Shown: in pieces, positions 1-5,386 of the stretch | How positions within the stretch are numbered: the stretch's first letter is position 1 | Layout: each line of letters starts with the position of its first letter | Assembly (NCBI GenBank): GCA_905210845.1 | Contig: CAJLYG010000038.1 | Span: 1 to 19,376, forward strand | Reading direction: 5' to 3' | From: an uncultured Prevotella sp. | Lineage (GTDB): Bacteria > Bacteroidota > Bacteroidia > Bacteroidales > Bacteroidaceae | DNA length: 19,376 bases | Program-made: the position numbers and the translations under genes | The notes under the pieces: model-generated | Database searches by the model: none | The model's input: the letters and a program-made list of their open reading frames with translations, nothing else | Told to the model about the DNA's origin: nothing

Positions 1-41
1 GATTTACAGTCTGCCCCATTTGGCCACTCTGGTAACCACCC
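1..41 (-). tRNA. tRNA-Tyr (GUA), 5' part, cut by the window edge
   Basis: Read on the minus strand from position 41, the sequence folds as the first half of a bacterial tRNA-Tyr. It has a 7-nt acceptor arm GGGTGGT, then TA, a D-stem CCA pairing with TGG around the loop GAGTGGCCAAA, a G, and the anticodon stem GCAGA with loop CTGTAAA. The anticodon is GTA (GUA), for tyrosine. The GTGGCCAAA D-loop and GCAGACTGTAAATC anticodon region match the layout of known bacterial tRNA-Tyr. The sequence ends two bases into the 3' side of the anticodon stem, so the variable arm, T-arm and acceptor 3' side lie outside the window. Confidence 0.93.
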
Positions 42-58
42 TTGCAGAAAAGCGAGTG

Positions 59-90
59 CAAAGGTAATAAAAAAGAACTGTACCGCCAAA
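59..90 (-). promoter_or_regulatory. Bacteroidota-type promoter of tRNA-Tyr
   Basis: On the minus strand there is TTTG (90-87), a 20-nt spacer, then TACCTTTG (66-59). This is an exact fit to the TTTG / TAnnTTTG primary-sigma promoter known from Bacteroidota. Transcription would begin roughly 7 nt further on, near position 52, leaving a short leader of about 11 nt before the tRNA 5' end at 41. It points away from the dlt-like operon. Confidence 0.85.
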
Positions 91-198
91 CTTTTCCTGC
101 TGAAATTTTGCCATGGAGACCAACTTATACCATGATACGAATGCGGCAGGCCTTATCCTCTGCCCAAGAAGACAGCAACAAGCCATATCTCTGCGGTA

Positions 199-1206
199 TC
201 AAACCGGTGACTGATAGATATCCTTGAGAATGGCATCCCCCACCCGTCTTCGATAATGCGAGGGGTCATAGAAATCATGGTAATCATGAAACCGAGGACT
301 TGCAGACTCGTCATGCACCGCATGCTTTCCAAACAATTGCTGCAAGACCTTAAGGTCATGGTGGTTGAACCGCTCCAAATGGAAAGACGGGCCTACTACC
401 CAGTGCACGTCGGTATGGTGAAGATCACAGATCCTGCGGATCTCTTGAAGGACCCTGACTTGTTCTTCCCCGATCACTTGTTTCCCTTCATGCACACGCG
501 TCTTGGCGATTTTCCGACGCCAACTGAGATTCTTCCAATACGACTCACCCTCCTTTGCCATCGCTGCATCTTGAGGCAGCAAGGCATCATTGGTGTATCG
601 ATCACGCGTGGGGACATAAGAATGGATGACATCCCTCCCTGATGTGTCAGGCTTTCCTGTCACCAAGTATCTCATATACGGCATCAGGAACTTAGGCGAA
701 AGGAACCCTTGGAAGAAGACAGTCTGGTAATGCGCCCAACTCTCTCCCGACACATCCGGTGGCATGATATGCATCAGGCTCTGGCGGGGATGTGTTTTCT
801 CGAAGAAACTCCGCTCGGTGATGATGAGCAGATGCCGGATCCTCTGCCCATGCTCCTTGTCCAAGGCTTCCAACTTCATGTAGCATTCGCCTAATCCTTC
901 CTCATTGGAAAAGAAGCGGAAAGGATGGGCATGGATATACCGGTTCCATTCACGGCAGGAAAAGGCTTTGGTACAGGATGTCCCTAACACAAAGGAATCA
1001 TAATGGCACCGCTTCCTGTACATCTTATATTTCTCCCATCCCACTGCACCCTCATTCTGCATGACTCGACTCTGGTCGTAATCATTATAATGCCGTATCA
1101 CCATAAAGGGGTCTTCAACGACATAAAAGATAAACAACAACAGGAGAGGGAGCGCGATAAACAGGCATTTGCGATAGAATTTCCAAATAGAATGTGATGA
1201 CTGCAT
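199..1206 (-). CDS. SGNH-like membrane-anchored acyltransferase, DltD/AlgJ role
   Basis: Last gene of the four-gene operon, beginning 5 nt after the MBOAT stop; 335 residues. One hydrophobic segment at about residues 13-30 anchors the protein, with the rest predicted outside the inner membrane. After it comes DSFVLGTSCTKAF (70-82), which resembles block I of SGNH hydrolases with Ser77 as candidate nucleophile. Near the C-terminus is FYDPSHY (312-318), a D-x-x-H pattern (Asp314, His317) like the Asp/His pair of DltD, AlgJ and PatB-type acyltransferases. The inferred role is to take the acyl group from the MBOAT and place it on an envelope polymer in the periplasm. Overall similarity to classical DltD is low by eye, so it may be a diverged family. 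The broad function is moderately sure; the acceptor is unknown. Confidence 0.65.
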   Translation of the reverse strand: MQSSHSIWKFYRKCLFIALPLLLLFIFYVVEDPFMVIRHYNDYDQSRVMQNEGAVGWEKYKMYRKRCHYDSFVLGTSCTKAFSCREWNRYIHAHPFRFFSNEEGLGECYMKLEALDKEHGQRIRHLLIITERSFFEKTHPRQSLMHIMPPDVSGESWAHYQTVFFQGFLSPKFLMPYMRYLVTGKPDTSGRDVIHSYVPTRDRYTNDALLPQDAAMAKEGESYWKNLSWRRKIAKTRVHEGKQVIGEEQVRVLQEIRRICDLHHTDVHWVVGPSFHLERFNHHDLKVLQQLFGKHAVHDESASPRFHDYHDFYDPSHYRRRVGDAILKDIYQSPV

Positions 1207-1211
1207 GATTC

Positions 1212-2582
1212 TTAGAATTGAATATAGATGAAATTCTCAACGCCAAACGACCCATAGAAAAGGATCAGGAAGACGATGAGGAAATAAAGGAGCCACCGCC
1301 CTGCCACCGGCAGTTGCTCACTGGCCTTGATCAGGTTCCGTTTGCCATTGGCATACTCTACGACAAAGAGGATGACCACAGCTACGCCGAACACGATCCA
1401 GTAAAAATCCTCCATCCCCAAGCGCAATTCCTTAACCGAGGTGTTCATGCCATCCAGAAGATGCGCATAGGCATAGAATACATCCGACAGCCGTCCAACA
1501 CGGAAAAACAAGAGGGATAAGGCAAACAGGAGATAGGTGCGCACCATCATCAGGACTCCCCCTACCCGACTGCCGAACATGCCATATAACTTTTCCCTGC
1601 GCTTCCCCAAGAGCGTCTCGATGATAATGACAATGCCTTGGAAGAGCCCATAGAAAGCAAAGGTCCAACCAGCTCCATGCCATACACCAATGCTGACGAA
1701 GGTTACCAACAGGGAGACATAGACTCCCCACCGTCCATAAGAGCGCAAGGAGGCATTCAGAGGCGTGAAGATATAGTCGCGTACCCAGAACGACAAGGAT
1801 TGGTGCCACCGACGCCATAGCTCTCCCGTAGACCGAGAGATGAATGGGCGGTCGAAGTTGGGCTGCAACCTGAATCCTAACATCCGTCCAAAGCCCAATG
1901 CCATGCAAGTATATCCCGCAAAATCCGCATACAGTTGGATAGGATAAAGCAACGTGGCAACCAAGATTTGCATGCCGGAAGCTGCACGCACATGATCGAG
2001 GACAATATCCAAAGAGGGTGAGATACGGTCGGCAATGACTACTTTCATGAAGAGTCCCCAGGCCACTAATTTCAAGCCACGGGTCACCAGGGTATAGTCG
2101 AAAGGACGTGCCGCCTTCAACTGTGGCAGGAGATCACAGGCGCGCTCAATAGGACCTGACAGGAACTTCACGAAGAGCATCATGTACAGGGTGAAGTCTA
2201 TGAAGTCATCTTCCGGCTCTTCTTCCCAATAGATCTCGATAAGATAGGACAGAGCCTGGAAGGTATAGAAGGAGATACCCAAGGGGAAAAGTGGGAACCA
2301 ATAACGTGCCACCAACCAAAACGCTACCAATGTCACGATGCCCGTCCACAGCCACCTTCCGCAAGTCGGTGTGTTAAGGGCGGCATGGATCTTCTTTCCC
2401 ATGAAAAAGGTAAGCACGGTGATGCCAGAAGCGATCACGAGGTAGGACAAATGATAATACCCGATGAATACCATGCTTGCCAATAGCAATACGGCATGTT
2501 GCCAACGGCGTGTGCCACAGGCATAGTAAAGGACGAATGTGACTGCCATGCAGGTCACAAACGGTATCGACAAAAATTCCAT
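1212..2582 (-). CDS. MBOAT-family O-acyltransferase (DltB/AlgI type) with C-terminal tyrosine motif
   Basis: A 456-residue polytopic membrane protein with many hydrophobic segments, the usual length for DltB/AlgI proteins. MBOAT hallmarks are the region DRPFISRSTGELWRRWHQSL (244-263) and VWHGAGW (300-306), whose His302 is the expected catalytic histidine in the membrane; His260 is the second conserved histidine. The protein ends in FIYIQF (451-456). In the Dlt pathway a C-terminal hexapeptide tyrosine on DltX receives the acyl group, and in other prokaryotic systems the motif is reported fused to the MBOAT itself; Tyr453 fits that role. It lies 19 nt after the carrier-protein gene and 5 nt before the SGNH-like gene. 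The inferred reaction is movement of an acyl group from the carrier thioester across the membrane. The family call is sure; the cargo is inferred from the neighbouring adenylation enzyme. Confidence 0.92.
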   Translation of the reverse strand: MEFLSIPFVTCMAVTFVLYYACGTRRWQHAVLLLASMVFIGYYHLSYLVIASGITVLTFFMGKKIHAALNTPTCGRWLWTGIVTLVAFWLVARYWFPLFPLGISFYTFQALSYLIEIYWEEEPEDDFIDFTLYMMLFVKFLSGPIERACDLLPQLKAARPFDYTLVTRGLKLVAWGLFMKVVIADRISPSLDIVLDHVRAASGMQILVATLLYPIQLYADFAGYTCMALGFGRMLGFRLQPNFDRPFISRSTGELWRRWHQSLSFWVRDYIFTPLNASLRSYGRWGVYVSLLVTFVSIGVWHGAGWTFAFYGLFQGIVIIIETLLGKRREKLYGMFGSRVGGVLMMVRTYLLFALSLLFFRVGRLSDVFYAYAHLLDGMNTSVKELRLGMEDFYWIVFGVAVVILFVVEYANGKRNLIKASEQLPVAGRWLLYFLIVFLILFYGSFGVENFIYIQF

Positions 2583-2601
2583 ATCTTATTCCCGCCTGGC
2601 G

Positions 2602-2847
2602 TTATTGGTCACATTTTGCAAGAATGGTATCAATCATGTCGCCGACATTCTTCATCCGGATGATATCGCGTAACTTAAAATGAATCTGCCATTGGCGCTC
2701 TATCTCACTGATAATCGTCATGTTGGTCAGTGAATCCCAGTTGTCTATATCATCTGCTGTCATCCGGTCTTCCAATTGGATTCCGGGGCGGTTCAATACT
2801 ACTTCAAAAATGCCATTCAACAATTGTCGGATTTCTTCTCTTTCCAT
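2602..2847 (-). CDS. Acyl/aminoacyl carrier protein (DltC-like)
   Basis: An 81-residue acidic helical protein with the phosphopantetheine attachment motif DNWDSLTNM; Ser39 in DSL is the site for the 4'-phosphopantetheine arm. Size and motif fit a stand-alone carrier protein. It sits 14 nt after the adenylation gene and 19 nt before the MBOAT gene. This is the dltA-dltC-dltB-like arrangement needed to hand an activated amino acid or acyl group to the membrane enzyme, and differs in order from the classical dltABCD. By gene order it should be loaded by the upstream ligase in the cytoplasm. It could in principle carry another small acid; D-alanine is inferred from the ligase. Confidence 0.88.
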   Translation of the reverse strand: MEREEIRQLLNGIFEVVLNRPGIQLEDRMTADDIDNWDSLTNMTIISEIERQWQIHFKLRDIIRMKNVGDMIDTILAKCDQ

Positions 2848-2861
2848 GTGGGTCTGTTTTT

Positions 2862-4349
2862 TTATTCTATCAATGCTTTGATCTTGCGTCTGTCTATCTT
2901 ATTATTTGCGTTCTGTGGGAATGTCTTCATGAACACAACCTTGTTAGGAATCATGTAATCAGGGAGATAGTCCTTCAAATACCGCGTAATCGCCTTTTCC
3001 TGACTGGTATCCTCATCTTCGACGGCAAGGATTAATTGCTCATCGCCATGGTTGCCTATTGACAGGGCGACCGTTGCCACTTGATTGTGGTAGTATCTTC
3101 TGGCACTACCCTCGATCTCACTCAGTTCAATACGATAGCCTTGTATCTTTACCTGTGAGTCCTTGCGCCCCACGTAAAGGATCTCTCCATCCAGGTCCTG
3201 CTGGCAAAGATCACCGGTGAGATACCATCGCATCCCGTCCTTCATGAAAAACGCTTCCTGATTCTTCTCTGGATTCTTCCAATAACCAGGTGTAAGCTGG
3301 TTCCCTGCTAAGCAGAGTTCCCCTTTCTCCCCTGGGGCGACAGGCTGGTGATGGCCATCAACAATTTGGGTCTGGGTATGCCACATGGCCGTACCAATGC
3401 AGACAATGCCATTCCGGTGACGGGTTTGACTTTCTAACTCATAGCCTGTGCAATAAATTGTGTTCTCCGTCGGACCGTAGACATTCCAGATCCGAGCATG
3501 GGGAACAACCGTGCGCCACTGGTCGACATCATCTGCCATCAGTGCTTCCCCGCAGAACAGGGAGTATCTGAGCCGTGGGGCTTCGATCTCATCCATGTAA
3601 GGACGCAGGTAATGGATCACCGAAGGCACCATCAGCGTTGCAGTCAACTCATAAGTATCCAAAAGTCGAAAGACCTCCTGCCACTTGATTCCACCTAATC
3701 CTACCGTATATACGCAGGCTCCGGCGAGCAATGGAGGAAGATAACTGCCCACAGACAAGTCAAAGGTCAGGTCGAACATTTGTAGGCAATGGTCGTCACT
3801 GGTCAGTTGAATGCCTAAACTACCCAAAGCCTCTAAGAAAGAAGCGACACAGCCGAAAGTGATGGGAACCCCTTTCGGGCGACCGGTGCTCCCAGAAGTG
3901 AACAAGATATAGGCCTCACGATGTGCATCAAAAATGGCAACAGGACGCATTGCTGACGAAATGGAAGGAAGTTTACGGGTAAGGATAGCCATCTCTGCGG
4001 GATAGCGAGAGGATGGACTGGAGTCAAGGACCGTATGGATCCCCACTTGTGAGATGATGTCCATACATCTTGCAAGAGGCTGGAGAGGATGTAAGGGTAC
4101 ATAACATTTCCCTTCCATCCAGATCGCGAGAATGGACGCATAAGTGGTCAGGTCATTTTGGGCAACCAGTCCGATATATCGATCCTTGACCGTTGCCAAT
4201 CGCTGACGGACAGCATTCACCTTCCCGGCAAGTTGTTGATAATCATAGAAAGTATCCTGGATGCAGAAAGCGGGCCGATGCCCGTATATAGACAATGCCG
4301 TCTGCAATCGCCCGACAAAGTCATTTGTTTGCAATGGAAGAATTGTCAT
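2862..4349 (-). CDS. AMP-forming amino-acid adenylation enzyme, DltA-like (D-alanine--carrier ligase)
   Basis: First gene of the operon; 495 residues, the normal length of a stand-alone adenylation domain. Visible core motifs are A3 LFTSGSTGRPKG (149-160), A4 FDLTFDLSV (192-200), A5 NVYGPTENT (289-297), A7 YLTGD (376-380), A8 GRKDSQVKIQGYRIELSEIE (394-413) and A10 NNKIDRRK (482-489) with the catalytic lysine Lys484. It would use ATP to form an aminoacyl-adenylate and load the carrier protein encoded next. LFCGEAL (264-270) carries a cysteine (Cys266) at the place where characterised DltA enzymes have the cysteine linked to D-alanine preference, and FDLSV also resembles DltA. The substrate call is therefore reasonable but not proven. 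No TAnnTTTG promoter was recognised in the 192 bp upstream. The start gives a full N-terminus. Confidence 0.88.
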   Translation of the reverse strand: MTILPLQTNDFVGRLQTALSIYGHRPAFCIQDTFYDYQQLAGKVNAVRQRLATVKDRYIGLVAQNDLTTYASILAIWMEGKCYVPLHPLQPLARCMDIISQVGIHTVLDSSPSSRYPAEMAILTRKLPSISSAMRPVAIFDAHREAYILFTSGSTGRPKGVPITFGCVASFLEALGSLGIQLTSDDHCLQMFDLTFDLSVGSYLPPLLAGACVYTVGLGGIKWQEVFRLLDTYELTATLMVPSVIHYLRPYMDEIEAPRLRYSLFCGEALMADDVDQWRTVVPHARIWNVYGPTENTIYCTGYELESQTRHRNGIVCIGTAMWHTQTQIVDGHHQPVAPGEKGELCLAGNQLTPGYWKNPEKNQEAFFMKDGMRWYLTGDLCQQDLDGEILYVGRKDSQVKIQGYRIELSEIEGSARRYYHNQVATVALSIGNHGDEQLILAVEDEDTSQEKAITRYLKDYLPDYMIPNKVVFMKTFPQNANNKIDRRKIKALIE

Positions 4350-4484
4350 AAGAATATTCGCTTATCCATTTTACATTAATTACTCTATTCTATAACAGAA
4401 ACAAGAAATCACCCTTTCCCCCCATAAGCAACGACATCTTTTCTTGGCAAGGGGAATGGCATTCAGAAAAAAGAAAGGGAATCC

Positions 4485-4516
4485 CTTGGTAGCTTCAGAT
4501 AAATAACCTATCTTTG
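4485..4516 (+). promoter_or_regulatory. Bacteroidota-type promoter of the BamE/DUF4476 gene
   Basis: CTTG (4485-4488, one mismatch to TTTG), a 20-nt spacer and TATCTTTG (4509-4516, exact TAnnTTTG). The predicted transcription start is near 4523, about 20 nt before the ATG at 4542. A short inverted repeat, AAGGGAATCCCTT (4475-4487), overlaps the -33 element and could be an operator, though it may be chance. Confidence 0.75.
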
Positions 4517-4541
4517 TTCCCACATATTAAAAACAGTAATC

Positions 4542-5201
4542 ATGGAAAAAATGAAAAGAAAAAATGTCCTTGCCTTTCTACTCTGCTTCATCCTCATGAC
4601 ATCCAACATGAGCGCAAAGATATTAGAGACATACCATGCCGTGGAACGGGGGATGAGCAAAAAAGAAGTATTGAAGATCTTAGGGAAACCCGAGAATACC
4701 AGTTTCGATCCTAAAGGAGAACTTTGGGAATATTTCAAGAACGGCGGATTGGTTCATTACGACAAGAAGATCTATGTCTTCTTCGATACGCACAATAGTG
4801 TCGTCAGTTACCAGGAGATAACCCTTCGTCCAGAAGATGGGAACAACGATAGAAGTCCTTACGGGCGGCAACCAGGATACTTTCCTGTACCTGCCTACCC
4901 AGGCGAAAGCTATTGTATGTCAGACGACACCTATTCTATCCTCTACCGTAAGGTAAAAGCAGCCACTTTCGATGATGACAAGAACACGCTCATCGAGGTA
5001 GCGAGCTTAGGCCTATATTATAGTGGTGCACAATGTGCAGGGTTGATGAAGCTTTTTTCCTTTGATGACAATAAGCTAAAGGCACTGCGTCTCATGGCTC
5101 CACATCTCGTCGACCTGAGTCATATCACCGATATCTATGAGACCCTTAGCTATGAAAGTAGCAGGAAAGAAGCCGACAACATCATACGAAGCTATCAGTA
5201 A
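4542..5201 (+). CDS. Exported protein with BamE/SmpA-like and DUF4476 domains
   Basis: A 219-residue protein beginning with a signal peptide (basic start, hydrophobic core at about 9-19, likely cleavage after SNMSA). Residues about 28-92 contain VERGMSKKEVLKILGKPENT followed by ELWEYF and a beta-rich segment ending in VVSYQ. This is the SmpA/OmlA/BamE-like pattern in which a helix-helix 'G-M-s-k-e-e-V...lG.P' is followed by strands. A Pro/Tyr/Gly-rich linker (about 105-122) leads to a helical C-terminal domain (about 125-218). Its KVKAATFDDDKNTLI, SGAQCAGLMKLFSFDDNKLK and AADNII-type spacing match DUF4476, a domain of unknown function common in Bacteroidota. An alternative start at residue 4 (4551) is possible. 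It is transcribed divergently from the dlt-like operon from its own promoter. Function unknown; an envelope location is the only safe inference. Confidence 0.82.
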   Translation: MEKMKRKNVLAFLLCFILMTSNMSAKILETYHAVERGMSKKEVLKILGKPENTSFDPKGELWEYFKNGGLVHYDKKIYVFFDTHNSVVSYQEITLRPEDGNNDRSPYGRQPGYFPVPAYPGESYCMSDDTYSILYRKVKAATFDDDKNTLIEVASLGLYYSGAQCAGLMKLFSFDDNKLKALRLMAPHLVDLSHITDIYETLSYESSRKEADNIIRSYQ

Positions 5202-5289
5202 GACCGGATATTCCCACTGGACATTCTGCTTGGAATCTTTTTTGCTCATACCTTTTTTCAGTCCTAATCTCATAAAAGCAGGAAGAATA

Positions 5290-5321
5290 TTTGGAAGAAA
5301 AGATTATTTTGTTTATTTTTG
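5290..5321 (+). promoter_or_regulatory. Bacteroidota-type promoter of the GH78 gene
   Basis: TTTG (5290-5293), a 20-nt spacer and TATTTTTG (5314-5321) match the Bacteroidota consensus exactly. Transcription would start near 5328. This rules out the most upstream in-frame ATG at 5291, which lies inside the promoter, and favours 5360 or 5387 as the translation start. Confidence 0.8.
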
Positions 5322-5386
5322 CCTGTGACCAAGAGACAAAACATGCCTTTGGCGAACAAATGAAAATCAATTGCAATACCGTGATC

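Noticed and set aside
1432..1908. A 158-codon frame inside the MBOAT gene on the same strand
   Set aside because: It overlaps the MBOAT frame that carries all the family motifs, and its own product shows no domain.
4350..4440. A TAnnTTTG promoter for the dlt-like operon
   Set aside because: I scanned the minus strand upstream of 4349 and found no acceptable -7 and -33 pair, so none is annotated although one must exist.
5202..5280. A terminator after the BamE/DUF4476 gene in a T-rich stretch
   Set aside because: T-runs are present (around 5238-5262) but no convincing stem precedes them.
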